Below, in pieces: positions 11,405 through 23,911 of a stretch of DNA of 64,000 nt (positions within the stretch are counted from its first letter, which is position 1; each line of letters begins with the position of its first letter). This stretch comes from Begonia masoniana. Taxonomy: Eukaryota > Streptophyta > Magnoliopsida > Cucurbitales > Begoniaceae. A program made the translations under genes and the position numbers. The stretch covers positions 16,997,453-17,061,452 of the forward strand of contig CM039502.1 of assembly GCA_022432975.1 (NCBI GenBank), read 5' to 3'. The notes under the pieces were generated by a model, which was not told the origin of the DNA, searched no databases, and was given only the letters and a program-made list of their open reading frames with translations.

Positions 11405-11795
11405 ATGACAAAAAAGCAACACGAAGCATGGGAAGTCAGACTGAAGACTAAAAAATCAAGCGCTTGTTGGGAGGGAACCTAATTTTTGATATCCTTTTGT
11501 TTCTTTTAAGTTTTGCTAAAAATAATGTTGATGCTACAATGTTTGTTGTAGCTTGTAGCAACACAAATAAAAAATAATAATAATAAAAGAGAATAAAGAG
11601 TGGAATAAATAGAATTAAATAATTAGGTTTATCTAGTTATTTAAATTTATTTAACCGCCAAAATTTCACCAATTTTCAATTGTTTTCGATTCAAATTTTC
11701 CTCTTATTTTTTCCTATAACTGCTACAACAATTCTTTAAAAGCTCACACCATAAAAAAAAATTCTCATCCCTTCACAGAATATCAAATACAAACA
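11405..11795 (+). other. Non-coding spacer between pol and env-like frame of H
   Basis: AT-rich. It contains the post-pol motif at about 11460 and short A/T runs with repeated AATAATAA near 11570. No open frame with recognisable motifs. Confidence 0.6.
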
Positions 11796-12693
11796 TGAGG
11801 TCTAAGAGCCCTGGAAAAAAAACTGTTGTCTCCTAAGCCGAAATTCATTTCTGAAGACGCAAAACTTCGATATGAGCAAGGGATGAAACAGAAAATCTTT
11901 GCGGTGGAGAAAGGTTTTGTAATTTCTGATGGCAACTATACTGGGTACCCGAGCTATGTCTCCTCGATTATTCAAGAGCGCAACTAGACAAAGTTCTGTG
12001 CTTTTCTAGAAGGTAAGAATGAATCTGGTTCGCGAATTCTATGTCAATTTCGAGGGTGAGCTACCCAAAATGGTAAAGGTTAGAAAACAAAAAGTAGAGA
12101 TTTCACCTACAGCCATAAATGCTTTTTACAATTTAGAAGAAGTGGAGGATGAATTTCATGTTCATGTTGACAATCATTCACCAAAGTACCTGAAGGCTGT
12201 GCTGAAAGAGATTGCTGAACCCGACACTGAATGGGTTATCTCTAAAACAAGATCCTTCTCACTCCCTCGAATTGCACTACTAGTGAAGGCAAAAGTATGG
12301 TATCATTTTCTTAAAAGTAGTCTATTCCCTTCATCTCACAGACAACATGTGACTAAGGATAGAGCTATTTTACTTTACTGTATTTTGACTGGGAAATGCA
12401 TTAACATTGGGATGGTTATCTATAGAAATTTATATGCTAATGCGTTGAGGCCAAAGGGGCAATTTCTCTTTCCTTCTCTAATATCAGGTTTATGTCAACT
12501 TGTTGGAGTAATTGATGAAGAACAAGAAGAGAAACTTGCCCCAGCATCTGGTATTACTCCTTTGGTAGTAAAGAGAATAGCGCTGAGCAAATCAGTGGAA
12601 AAAGAAGCTGAAGAGGATAAGGAACCAAGAAAGAAAAAATCACACTGTCCAAATGCTGCAAGCGGAGCTGCAACATTGGCACAGAGCACCATC
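11796..12693 (+). pseudogene. Env-like / putative plant transposon protein domain of H, N-terminal part
   Basis: The first part (PKPKFISEDAKLRYEQG, KGFVISDG) is followed by a stop near 11983. The main frame (12019 onward) reads NLVREFYVNFEGE, VSISPTA-like spacing around VEISPTAINAFYNL, SLPRIALLVKAKVWYHFL, KDRAILLYCILTGKCINIG and SLISGLCQLVGV. This matches the putative plant transposon protein domain found in the frame downstream of pol in Athila-type elements. An acidic, lysine-rich tail follows. I see no obvious signal peptide or membrane segment, so the env label is historical. T cuts the frame at 12693, and it resumes at 26750. Confidence 0.75.
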
Positions 12694-13008
12694 TGTAACG
12701 CCCCGAATTATCTGAACCCGGGTCGCTACTCATTACTTGACCATGACTAAGAAATTTTCGGATAAATTTTAAAACTTCATTCGACAGTCAAAATTTGACA
12801 TTTTCTATACATTCAAAACATTTGAAAACTTTGCAGCGGAAAATCATTTAAACAACTATGAAGTTAGACGAACTGTAGAATATACTGTTGGGGTGATTAA
12901 CGGAAGTGTTGAAGTCATCTGCCGACGACAAGGTCAACGAAAGAAGCAGAAATAGAAACCGAAGACTCATCAGTGACAAAACGACAAATCACCTATTTCG
13001 TTTTCCGG

Positions 13009-13280
13009 TGACGTCAGCGGCATCAACCGGAAAACGACGAAACACCCATTCCCTCTTCTGGTCAGTAAACGACAAAATACCTATTTCCTCTTCCGATGAC
13101 GTCAGCCGGAAGACAATTACTTTCCTCTTCCGATGACGTCAGCCGGAAGACATACTCCCCGACTTCCCTTACACTCTTCTGCCGATGACGTCAGCCGGAA
13201 GACAAATGCTTTCCTCTTCCGATGACGTCAGCCGGAAGACAGACCACCAGAACTCCGTACATTCTTCTGCGATGACGTCA
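13009..13280. promoter_or_regulatory. TGACGTCA array in T left LTR (clean copy)
   Basis: Six perfect TGACGTCA sites lie at 13009, 13097, 13134, 13186, 13223 and 13273. Most sit inside a larger dyad, cttccg-atgacgtcag-ccggaag. The noisy counterpart is at about 17055-17495. Confidence 0.6.
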
Positions 13281-13449
13281 GCCGGAAGACAAATGCTTTC
13301 CTACTTCCGTGAAGGTCAGCGGAAAATACTCACCAAAAACCATCCGAGTTTAAACACATATCCGGTTGTTGATCGACCGTGGCCAATGAATTCTCAGCAT
13401 AATCTCTGCTTGCAATAGCCAGCGAACTTGCAATCACACGCCTCTTTTG

Positions 13450-13549
13450 NNNNNNNNNNNNNNNNNNNNNNNNNNNNNNNNNNNNNNNNNNNNNNNNNNN
13501 NNNNNNNNNNNNNNNNNNNNNNNNNNNNNNNNNNNNNNNNNNNNNNNNN
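13450..13549. other. Assembly gap (100 N)
   Basis: Exactly 100 Ns, the usual placeholder for a gap of unknown size. The sequence to the right begins with a poly-A run and then repeats earlier sequence. Frames spanning it are artefacts. Confidence 0.99.
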
Positions 13550-13561
13550 AAAAAAAAAAAA

Positions 13562-16500
13562 AGGTGAACAGTTATCAATGGCCATCAACAGAAAATACAA
13601 ATCAAGGAGAGAAACTGGAGTTTATGAAGTAGATTGAAGTACCGCTCTCAATGCAAAAAGAGTTTCCTTAGAAATTATGCATCAAAACTATGAACAAACA
13701 GCATCAAACCACAAATACAGGAGATTTCATTGCATCTTTGGCGGGAGAACCATGATGATAGCTATGACAGACAAAACCACGAATCTGCAAATTACATGGG
13801 GTATAACCGGAAACAATAATCATTCTCCCAGCGGTAACAAACCATGGATGGAGACAGCATCCCAACGGTCCAATGGAATAGCAGGCAACAGCATAATGGG
13901 CAAATAATGTAAGATGTCTGCGATAATTGCCCAGAATACACTCAGCGAAATTCAGAAGCCCAGTATCTCAGGACAAACAGATAATTTGCAACGGAATATG
14001 TTTCAAGGACAGAAATAAATGCAGAAATTTAGCAGCCTCTATAAGAATATGAAAACACAACGGGCAGCTAGCTCAATCTGCAAAATTCGGAAGAATGGGA
14101 CAATATTACCAAAGCATCAGTAGTAAAATTATCGTAACGAAGAAATCGCTCCTAGCCAAGGTCTTTTTAATGATTTTCTCTGTCTATCCTCTTTTATTTT
14201 TGTAAATAGTCATTCGAATGTATTTCTACTGATTTTCTATTTATCATTTTAATATTTTATAAGTAATTAATACAATTAAAATATCCTCGTGGGATTGATA
14301 TTTTGATACTACTTGATTACGATAGTGCAATTGCTATAAGTGTGTAAAAATCATTTACACAGGTTGCCAAAGGTAGGACATATACTCGGAAACATGAGAT
14401 ACCACTTAATAATATACGAGACGAAAGATTTGACGTATGAGGTTGAATTTCAGGGACATTTCCACATCTTTTGGTAATCAGTACCTTCTCTTGGCTATAG
14501 ACTGTCGTCAAAAGGGGTTAGGAAGTAGTAGCGTTGCCAAACATGAAGGAAAATGTGTTCTAAAATTTTTAAAAAAATATATCTCCAAGATTTGGAAAAC
14601 CTAGAGCAATTATTGACACTGGAGGATCTCACTTCGGCAATAATATCGTTTTTTGAAACACCTAGCTCAATTATAAACATGGAGGAGTCTCACTTCTGCA
14701 TAATTCCTTTCAAGGAATATTAAGCTGTTATGGAATCAGAACATAAGTCCCACAACATTCACCCACAAAGTAATGGCCAAACAGAGTTTCTAACAGAAAG
14801 ATAAAAGAATTCTAAAAAAGTTGGTGAATCTCAACTGGAAAGAATGTTGTCTCAAAAACAATGCTTGTTTGTGGCGTACAGAACACTTATAAAACCCCAA
14901 ACCCCCTAGTCACTACTCCATACAATTTGATTTACGGAAAAGGTTCTCTGGCCACTTACCCTTGGAACTTGAACATAAGGCTACGGGGCCTTAAGCCCTT
15001 AATTTTGGGATTTTACAGTGGCAGGAAGAAATTAGTTTTACAGCTAGCAATAATTGGAAGAACTGAGGATGTGTGGGCTTAAGCTATCGAGAATCTACAA
15101 AGAAAAAAGTAAGAAATAGGCCATGACAGAAGATAAACACTTTTAATCGTATTTGATTTGGACAAAGCTCAAAAACAAGTTTTACTTTTTAATTTGAATT
15201 GAGCTTTTTTTCAGGAAGTTAAAATCATTCGTGGTGGTTTGGGTCCCTTTGACTGTGAAAGAAGTTTTATCGCTATTCACCATTGGGGGGAATTACGAGA
15301 TGAAAAAGCGGTCAAAGTGTTAAAGGTCAATGGCCAGAGATGACGCTATATTCTTTGTAGAAAATATGTAGAACAATTACGTCAATTTTCTCTAGATGAC
15401 AAAAAGTCAACACGAAGCAGGGGAAAGTCAGACTGAAGACAAAAAATCAAGCGCATTGAGTGCGGGACTCACAGAATCTCTTAATTTTTGATATCCTTTT
15501 GTTGTTCTTTAAAGTTTTTGCCATAAAAAATAATGTTGATGCTAGCATGTTTGTTTGTTTAAGCTTGTAGCAACACAAATAAAACAATAATAATAATACA
15601 AGAGAATAAAGAGTGGAATAATAGGAATTAAATAATTAGGTTTTTAATCTATTATTTAAATTTATTTAACCGCCAAATTTTACACCCATTTTCAATTGTT
15701 TTTCCGATTCAAAATTTTCCTCTATGTTTTTCCTATTCTCCTGCTACAACAATGCTTTACAAAAAGCTCACAACCATAAAAAAAAATTCTCTATTCCCTT
15801 CACAGAAACAAATACAAACGTGAGTCCTAAGAGCCCGGAAAAAAAACTGTTTGTCTCCTAAGCCTAAATTCATTTCTGAAGACGCCAAACTTCGATATGA
15901 GCAATGTGGTATCAAACAAAATCTTTGCGGTGGAGAAAGGTTTTGTAATTTCTGATGGCACTATACTGGGTACTCCCCGACTATGTCCTCCTCGATTATT
16001 CAAGAGCGCAACTAGAACAAAAGTGTCGTGCTTTTTCTAGAAGGTAAAGAATGAATCTGGTTCGCGAATTCTATGTCAATTTCGAGTGTGAGCTAACCCA
16101 GAATGGTAAAGGTTAGAAAACAAAAGTAGAGATTTCCCTACAGCCATAAATGCTTTTACAATTTTCAGAAGAATTGGAGGCTGAATTTTTTCATGTTCAA
16201 TGGTTGACAACCATTCCACCAAAGTACCTGAAAGGCTTGCTGAAAGAGATTGCTGAACCCGACACTGAAGGGTTATCTCTAAAACAAGATCCTTCTTCAC
16301 TCCCTCGAATTGCACTACTCGTGACATGCAAAAGTAGGTATCATTTTCTTAAAAGTAGTCTATTCACTTCATCTCACATACAACAGTGTGACTAGGATAG
16401 AGCTATTTTACTTTACTGATTTTTGACTGGGAAATGCATTAACATTGGGATGGTTATCTATAGAATTTATAGCTGGCGTTGAGATGCCAAAGGCCCAATT

Positions 16501-17530
16501 TCGCTTTCCTATCTCTAAATATCAGGTTTATGTCAACTTGTTGAGTAATTGATGAAGAACAAGAAGATAAACTTCCCCAGCATCTGTATTACTCCTTGGT
16601 AGTAAAGAAGTATAGCGCTGTAGCAAATAGTGGAACAAAAGCTGAAGATGCTAAGTGAACCAGAAGAAAAAAATCACACGGCCAAATGCTGCAAGCGGAG
16701 TCTGCAACATTGGGCACAAGCACCATCTGTACCGCCCCGATTATCGTGAACCCCCGGGTCGCTACTCATTACTTGACCATGACTAAGAAATTGTTTCGGA
16801 TAAAATTTTTAAACTTCATTCGACAGTCAAAATTGTACAATTTTCTCTACATTCAAAACATTTAAACTTTGCAGCTGAAAATGCATTTAAACAACTATGA
16901 AGTTATACGAACTTTAAATATACTGTTGGGGTGATTAACGTAATTTGAAGTCATCTGCACAGCGACAAGGTCAACGAAAAGTAAGTCAGAAATAGCAATA
17001 CCGAAGATTTTCTCTGTGACAACGACAAATCACCTATGTCGTTTTTTCTTCGCCGGTGACGTCACTGGCATCACCCGAAAACGACGAAAGCACCCTCCCC
17101 TTCCCCCCTGTTCAGTAAACAGCAAACATACCTATTTTGCCTCTTCCGTGACGTCAGCCGTAACATTACTTTCCCTCTTTTCCGATGACGTCAGCCGTAA
17201 GACATACTCATCACCCGACTCCCTTACACTTCTTTTCTGCCGATGACGTTCATCCCGGAAGAACAAATGCTTTGTCCTCTTCCGTGACGTGCAGCCGGAA
17301 GACATACTCCACCCGACTCCCTTACACTTCTTCTGCCGATGGACGTCAGTCGGAAGACAAATGTCTTTCCTCTTTCCGATGACGTCAGTCCGAAGACTAC
17401 TCCAACCGACTTCCATTACACTGCGTCTGTGCCTAGATGACTCGTCAGCCGGAAGACAAATGCTTTACCCTCTCCGATGACGTCAGCGCGGAAGACCAAA
17501 CTTAAGACATCTAACCGGGAGACTTCCCTC
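13562..17530 (+). other. Probable false duplication of 9593 to about 13330 (uncorrected sequence)
   Basis: It follows 9593-13330 in order: G gag (gaacagttatcaatggccat), the truncated G 3' LTR (14117 on), the G/H junction, the H integrase including its 59-bp duplication, the H env-like frame (16050 on), the H/T junction at 16727/16728, and the T array. It differs mainly by scattered one- and two-base insertions and deletions. Sharing insertion junctions and a private duplication makes an independent element copy very unlikely. It should not be annotated as extra genes. A separate haplotype is the alternative. Confidence 0.9.
17055..17495. repeat. TGACGTCA array, noisy copy
   Basis: Repeats of cttccgatgacgtcagccggaaga type with many small indels. 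It corresponds to 13009-13280 but has more units. Confidence 0.6.
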
Positions 17531-19038
17531 TTCGATCGACAGCAACACAAGTCTTTCAACAGAAGCCAATAAAACTCTAACCAATCCACTGTACAAAATT
17601 ATCAATCTCCCACCAATGGACTAAACAACCTGTCTATAACCCCGAGAAAGCTTCGACTATCTTAACAGACTTGAAACATTTAATTTACCCAAAAATCCAT
17701 TCATAACACTCCAATCATTGTATTGTCACTAATCAGTAAGAACATGAAAAATCAGAATTCTCAAAAACGAAGTCAACCAAGACTGTAATCTCCTTTACTA
17801 AAAACATCCAATACTCAATTAAGACATTATCCACTAAACCCCTCTACATCTGTCAAAAATGCTAAAAAAAAAACCACCAAACCGCCCCATCAGTTACCAT
17901 TGTCGAGCCTGAATGCCTCCTCGTCCTCCAACGTCCCCATATGCTCCAACATGGACAGGAGACACACCTGCTAACACTTCTTCACCTGACAAGTCAACAA
18001 ACTCACCATCTATAGCCTAATGCTAGTTAAGTAAAGCATTATGATGAAAGAAAACTGAGCTTAAACTCCTACATATGCAGTTTCTAATTTCTCCTCACAT
18101 CAGTGGCCGATACATATTTCGTGCCTATCATTATCAGATCTAGGGTTCCCTTGGGACAGTGTGGGATCAATTCTCTCCAATGTCTACTCCTTCATACTCA
18201 TTAAGGGGCGATGAATTCCCTTAACAGACTGATCTTCCCATGGTTCCCTTGGGAGTAGGATCAATTCTCCCCAATGTTCTAAATCCATCCCTTTCATAAG
18301 TTAAGGGTGGAAGTTCGCCTTAATAGTTTGTTCGTCGTCATACAGTTCATACCTTCCATTCCTACTTGAAAATTCATTTTTCGTAACTTTGAAACAAAAA
18401 CATGATGCATTGACAATAGAAATATTTCAAGCATCCTAAACCTACTGTTTTGTTGATGTAGGCCGAGGCACAAGCATACTTTTTTATCTTTAACCTGGGT
18501 CTTGTCCTTTGCAAATGCTTCTGTTTAAGAGCTACTACGTCGGGGTTTTTGTTCACCTATTTCCAATAACAGAACGTTAAACCCCTCAATCAACTATTCA
18601 GAAATCTAAGGAGTGGGGTTGGGCATTTCTATTTATCTAACATTCCCGATTCTGGCTCTATCCTCACGCAAATCTCTCACTCGACCATTAAGAAGCAAAA
18701 TGCATACGTTGGATCCCTTAAGATCTCCTAGGGTCTAAACAGCATTAATTCTAATCAAACCTCACCTGGGTTGGAGAATCGGTGAGGAAATCGCCTAGAG
18801 AAGCTTCTGCTGGTTTAGCTGAAAAACCGGAGTGAATGATTATGACGAGCTATATAACCCCATTTACTCTTTTCCTTAAATTACGTTATACATGTTTGTA
18901 AATTGACAATTAACACCTATGCCCTCACTTAGTTTACTCATTTAACCTAATTTGATTTTAAACCCCTAATTTCATTCTATAAAATTCACACCTAGAAGAA
19001 TTAATGATTTTTTATTCTAATACAAACCGGGTGTTACA

Positions 19039-19056
19039 ATCTACGCCTCCTTAAAA
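19039..19056 (-). other. T polypurine tract
   Basis: The minus strand reads aaggaggcgtagat immediately before the LTR end. It overlaps the end of the pol frame (FEDKIL), as is usual in Tekay elements. Confidence 0.7.
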
Positions 19057-19940
19057 GAATTTTGTCCTCAAAATTCCGTACTGAACCATCGTTGGCTCTG
19101 GTCCTCATGCTTGCTTGTCTTGCTGGCGTTCCCATGTTGTCTCCTCTTATTCTGATTATTGTCCATCATACTTTTAACTAGGGAACTTCCTTGTTTCTGT
19201 AATACCTTCCACTGCCTAATCCAAGATTCTTACTGGCCACCCAATAGGTCAGTGATGGGATTTGTATTTAATGTTTCTGTTGTTCCACATCTGATATGGA
19301 TTCCTTAAGCACTTCTTAAGCATAGAAATATGGAACACATTGGGATTCTTCCCTTCGGTCTGGCAAAGTGCAGTTCATATGCTGATTATCCATCTTCCTC
19401 AGATTTGAGAAAGGTCCAACAGATCTTGGGTTTAAGCTTCCCCTCTCTTCTCTTCCCAAATCTTACCACTCCTTTGATGTTGATACTTAAGAAAAACCTC
19501 ATACTACCTAACTTCAAAACTCTAACTCTCTTCTCTTCTGTCGCATAAGTTTCTGTCGACTTTGAGCTGTTAGATCCTCTGACGATGAGAAGCACCTTCT
19601 CAACATTTTGCTGCACAACATCAGGACCAAGTAACTGTGCTTCACCAACTTCCTCCCAGTACAAAAGTGATCTACATGTTCGTCCATATAAGCTTCTAAC
19701 GGTGCCATTCCTATTGTTGCCTGAAAACTTGTTATAGACAACCACCAAGGCAATGACTTTGCTCCAAAGAACCTTGAAATCAAAAGCCAAAACACATGCC
19801 CGGACATATCCTCTAATGTTGGATGGTTCTTTCTGATTGTCCTCTAGTTTGGGTGGAAAAGCTGTCTCTGAAACTAAGCTGAGTCCCCCATTGCCTTTTG
19901 CAATCTTTCCCAAAACTTAGATGTAAATCTAGCTCTCCCG
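19057..19940 (-). pseudogene. T integrase C-terminus and chromodomain
   Basis: Frame-hopping pieces on the minus strand include IGMAPLEA, YWEEVGEAQLLGPD, QQNVEKV, GVVRFGKR and VFHISMLKKCL. A chromodomain-like tail with ILD and EETTWER motifs ends in FEDKIL at about 19060. The GPF/Y-type region followed by a C-terminal chromodomain assigns the element to the chromoviruses, and the overall motif set to the Tekay/Del clade. Stops and frameshifts occur every few tens of bases. Confidence 0.8.
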
Positions 19941-20850
19941 AAACTATTGTGCTTGGACTCCATGCAATCCTAACACTTCCTGAACCTACACTCAGCCAGT
20001 TATCCATCGAGTATGGTCTTCTTCTGGGCAAAAAATGGGATGATTTTGTGTCAAACTGTCACTATCACCCAAATTGCATCAGGTCCTTTAGTTGTCCTAG
20101 GTATCCCACACCAAATCCATGTTATTTGTTCCCTTTCCATTCAGGAACTGGTAGAAGTGTTGTAATGTTCCGGAGGGTCTCTGATGCTCCCGGCTTTAAT
20201 CTCTGACACACAAACTGATCCACATGGTGTCTGCCACACTTCTTTTCATACCTGGCCACCAGTAATGCGTTTAATGGTCCTTAGACATCTTCGTACCTCC
20301 CAGGTGAACTGAGAATCTAGAAGAATGAGCCTCAGAAAGAATCTCATTTTCCGAGTTCCATATTGGCAGAACAAACCATCTGTTTCTAAACTTATCTGAA
20401 TTCCATCGGAAGTGAACATTAAAGTCTAAATGTCCGCAAAATCTCCAACTGCCTTGTACTTCTGCATTCATTCATCATTTGACATAGAGCTTCCTTATTT
20501 TCTCAAGAATTGTAGGTCTTTAAGGTTAGGCCGAAGTATAGTCTGGTACTGGAATACTGCCTCAGATTAAACTTTGGAATTCAATTCTAGGCTAATGGTT
20601 AGTCATGTATCAATGCTGAAACCTGATGTTGTCACTCTGCTCAAAGCTCAGCTACTACATTCGCCTTACCGTGATGGTACTTTTAATCTCAAAGTCATAT
20701 CTTTTACCAAATTCCCACCATCTACTTGCCTCATTTTAGTTCCGTTCTGTGTGAATGTACTTTCGGCTCTTATGGTCGGAAAAATATTTCACAGATTGTC
20801 CATACAAATAATGGTCTCCAAAGTTTTAAGTGCAACTCTACACACGCAAG
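19941..20850 (-). pseudogene. T integrase core and zinc finger remnants
   Basis: The minus strand shows WFVLPIWNS, ILSEAHSSRFSVHLGGTKM (the zinc-binding H-H motif, about 20280-20400) and degraded core sequence to its left. Reading frames are fragmented. Confidence 0.65.
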
Positions 20851-21063
20851 CTAATCTAAGTCATGTGTGGTAATTCTGCTCATGAGTTTCAACGGTCCTA
20901 GAAGCATGGCTATTAAACCTTTCCATCTTGCATCAACACACCCAAGACCAATCTTCTTGGATGCATCACAGTAAATACTATAACGTCCACCTTCAACTGG
21001 AAGGGTTGAAAATAGGAGCATGGGCAGTTTCTGTCCTTCACCAAGTTTTGAAACTAGTATCAC
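20851..21063 (-). pseudogene. T RNase H fragment
   Basis: The minus-strand frame contains LPVEGGRYSIYCDASKKIGL, a recognisable gypsy RNase H start (the YCDASK motif holds the first catalytic Asp). It is followed by shifted sequence ending in THDLD. Confidence 0.8.
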
Positions 21064-22000
21064 TTCATCGGTCCATGTGACTTGTTACATTCTTCCTGAG
21101 TCAACTTATGTCAGAGTTGTAGCAATCTTTGAAAAATCCTTCAATGACACTTTCTATAGTATCTGCCTAGTCCAAGAAAACTTCTGATATCGTATTGCAT
21201 GCTTTCTTCGGTTGGGTCCATTCCCTAACTGCTTGAACCTTAGCTGGATCAACAGATAATCCATGTTCCAGAAATGACATTTCCTTAAAAAGTGACACTT
21301 GGTCCACCCAAAATTCACACTTAGAAAACTTGGGCGTATAATTGTTGCTGGTTTCAGAATCCTAACACTAAGTTTAAGTGTTCTCTGCAATGCGCCTCAT
21401 GTTTTGGATAGATTAGAAATGTCCATCTATAATACAATGCCATAAACTTGACTTGTCCAAATACTCTGACAGCACTCGTTCATATGTCCCGTGAATGCCT
21501 GCTTGGTGCATTTGTCCAACCAAAAGAACATAACCAAAAACTCATAATGCTGGCCCATAACTACCTTTGCAAAGGCAGTCTTTGGGATATCTTCAGATTT
21601 ACACCTTCACTGATAATAACCTGACCCGTCAGATCATCTTAGAGAAACTCTTTGCAAACATTGACTGGTCAAATAAATGTCATCCAATTTTGTTCCTAGT
21701 CAGGGATACTTTTCTTAGAAGTTTAACTTAGTCATTCTCTAGAATCGATGCACATGCCTTGATCCATGCCTCTGTTTGTGACAAAAATGACAGGTGCAGC
21801 ACCCCACATGAAAAGCTCGGGGCGTATGACCCTTTCTCTAAACAACTTTTCCAACTGCTCTTTCTCCTATCATTCCTTGATTCTCTGCAGGTGCTAACCT
21901 AAGGGTTTTTAGACACGGTTCAGCTCCACCAAGGTAACATCTACAACAAACCAATTTGCTCTATCTGGGGGCCTAACCGGGGAAGTCGTACACAATCTAG
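21064..22000 (-). pseudogene. T reverse transcriptase remnants
   Basis: The minus strand shows GAAPVIFVTNRGMDQGMCID at about 21740-21800 and LSVDPAKV-type sequence near 21240. Between them the frame is badly shifted and the YVDD-type box is not cleanly readable. Confidence 0.65.
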
Positions 22001-23550
22001 AAATCGTCGCTTCCATAGAATTTCCAATTAGCGACCCATTCAAGTGATATTCCTGCGAAGGAAGTTTGCCTTAGCCCCTTTTACAATGGTTGTCATTATG
22101 GCGATCAGACCACATGCCAAGAGTCACCAAGCACAGGTCTCGTTTGGTCAGTGTTGCTGAATGGTCGTCCAAATGAAGAAGGCATACAGACACTTTCCTT
22201 ACTCTTTCTCTTCCACCCTGCCTTCAGAAGGTGTCGAGTTTCAAAGTCTTCTCGACACGGGTGGTCGTGAAGCGCTACACACACCACAGCCTACCCACAA
22301 TCAATTAGTACTGGCTTTGGGGGTTTTCATACCAAAACAGGCCTTCCTCCTATCAGAATCTACATCAAAGCCCCATGATAGCCATAACAATATCAATGCC
22401 AGTCAGTCATGAGGAGTTGCTTGTCCCCTACTAGTACACAACAGTCCAAATCCATCGGCAACCTTGGTTGCATGTAAAGGTTCACCAAGGGAGCAACATT
22501 GAATACATGCCTAGAAGTGTGGCTTGGTACTTCTAACCGTATCAGGCCAAGCAACCAACACAGAATGGGTTGCTCCTGATCTAGCAAGTAAACGTAGGCA
22601 TAGATTACCCATAGTACCTGCACACAGCGGGCTGGTCCTCTTCGCCCTACCCATCAGGAAAATACTCGGTTTTATCTTAGCAGGGCCCTCTTCACGTTTG
22701 GGCAGGTCTCTGATGACGTGGCCAGTCTTATTACCGTTGAAACATCGAAGGACTCTGGCTTCGGGCTATCCTTATAATCGAATGTCCAACTCCCTCACAG
22801 TTATAAAACTTAAACCCTCGTCCCACACTTACACTCGCCACTGGCACCGCTCTTCAGCCACTTCATGCACTGAGAAACGTCTTGGGCATCAGGTACCTTC
22901 TGCCGTACCACTGACTACCCTGGCCTTCCAGCAGGCCTCTTTATCCCTCTCTGTCTGGTGGGGCTGAAGAACTTTCGCAGGGGCTTCCTTTTGGTCCATC
23001 ACACTTCATTTCAGCTTCTTCGTGCCTCCACTGCAGTCGACCCCTACTTCAATGATGACAAGCCTTTGATGCCTGAATACTTACTCTCTGTAAATTTTCT
23101 GGCTTTATCCTTGCACTTATTGACACACTTTGTCCTCATTCCTATGAACGAGGCATCCACAAACTTGACAGAGACTAAATTGTCTGTTGTAGCTCTGCCA
23201 CCAGACCCCATTCTGCGTCAAAGCTCAAAAACTCCGGCCTTTCTAGCGTTCTGGACATTGGTGCTAAAAAGTATTTCTCTAAAAGACTGCTTCCTTGGAA
23301 TCGCCTGACCAGGGCATGGTTGCGATATCGGTGGTGTCTCCGAGCACTTCCCACCAATTTGCGCATCCTCTAATAAACGTTGCCAAAATGTGACTTTCGC
23401 TCCCTCTCTCCACCATTGGCAACCTGACACTGCTCTCGTATCTTTCGAGCCATTCCTTCAGCGCCATCGGGTTAGATGACTTTCCCTCAAATGTGGTGGT
23501 TGCAGCTCACGAAATCTATATCCCCCCTGAATGCTTTCTTGACTTGACCT
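22001..23550 (-). pseudogene. T gag and protease remnants
   Basis: The gag domain is clearest at 23175-23467 on the minus strand (MALKEWLERYES, LGDTTDIATMPW). A degraded zinc knuckle (CFNGNKTGHVIRD) lies at about 22700-22760 with two of its cysteines replaced. The protease region is not readable. Confidence 0.7.
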
Positions 23551-23896
23551 GAATTGGCACTTTCCTGGTGTGTTTCCCGCCTCAAGACACACCTACCTGT
23601 CAGTATTGCTGTCTCGTCACAATTCTTTTGCTGACTGCATCAACCTTCAACTCAACTCCGTACGCTTTATTACACGTTGAATCTCTTCCTCCTCAAGTTT
23701 GGGCATCTTCCCTACGCTTGTCCCCCCTCCCCCGGTCCGGTCTAGCCATTTGTAATAATTTCGCCAGGTTATCTCTACTCATAAACCATCTTATAACTAA
23801 AGCTAACATAAAACACTTACCAGTTTTTTGGGTATATTCATATGCGACGATTCTGTCACTGCTGAGTAAATCTTCTGAAACGGTTTAAGCAACATG
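23551..23896 (-). other. T 5' leader
   Basis: Sequence between the primer site and gag on the minus strand. No coding motifs seen. Confidence 0.5.
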
Positions 23897-23911
23897 TCTC
23901 TGATACCAGAC
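23897..23911 (-). other. T primer-binding site (tRNA-iMet type)
   Basis: The minus strand reads tctggtatcagagac next to the right LTR, matching the initiator-methionine tRNA site. It fixes T's orientation. Confidence 0.88.

Larger units (their letters stand above)
12694..19038 (-). repeat. T, left LTR (3' LTR) with gap and duplicated block inside
   Basis: The clean start is 12694-13449. After the gap, H/G sequence reappears, T starts again at 16728 (tgtaccgcccc), and the LTR runs to CCGGGTGTTACA at 19038. The second start to the end is 2311 bp, against 2833 bp for the right LTR. From 17530 to 19038 it is non-coding LTR similar to 25900-26744. Confidence 0.8.

Noticed and set aside
13330..13637. 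Open frames running through the first N gap
   Set aside because: Translation across Ns is meaningless. The same applies to 36134-36501.
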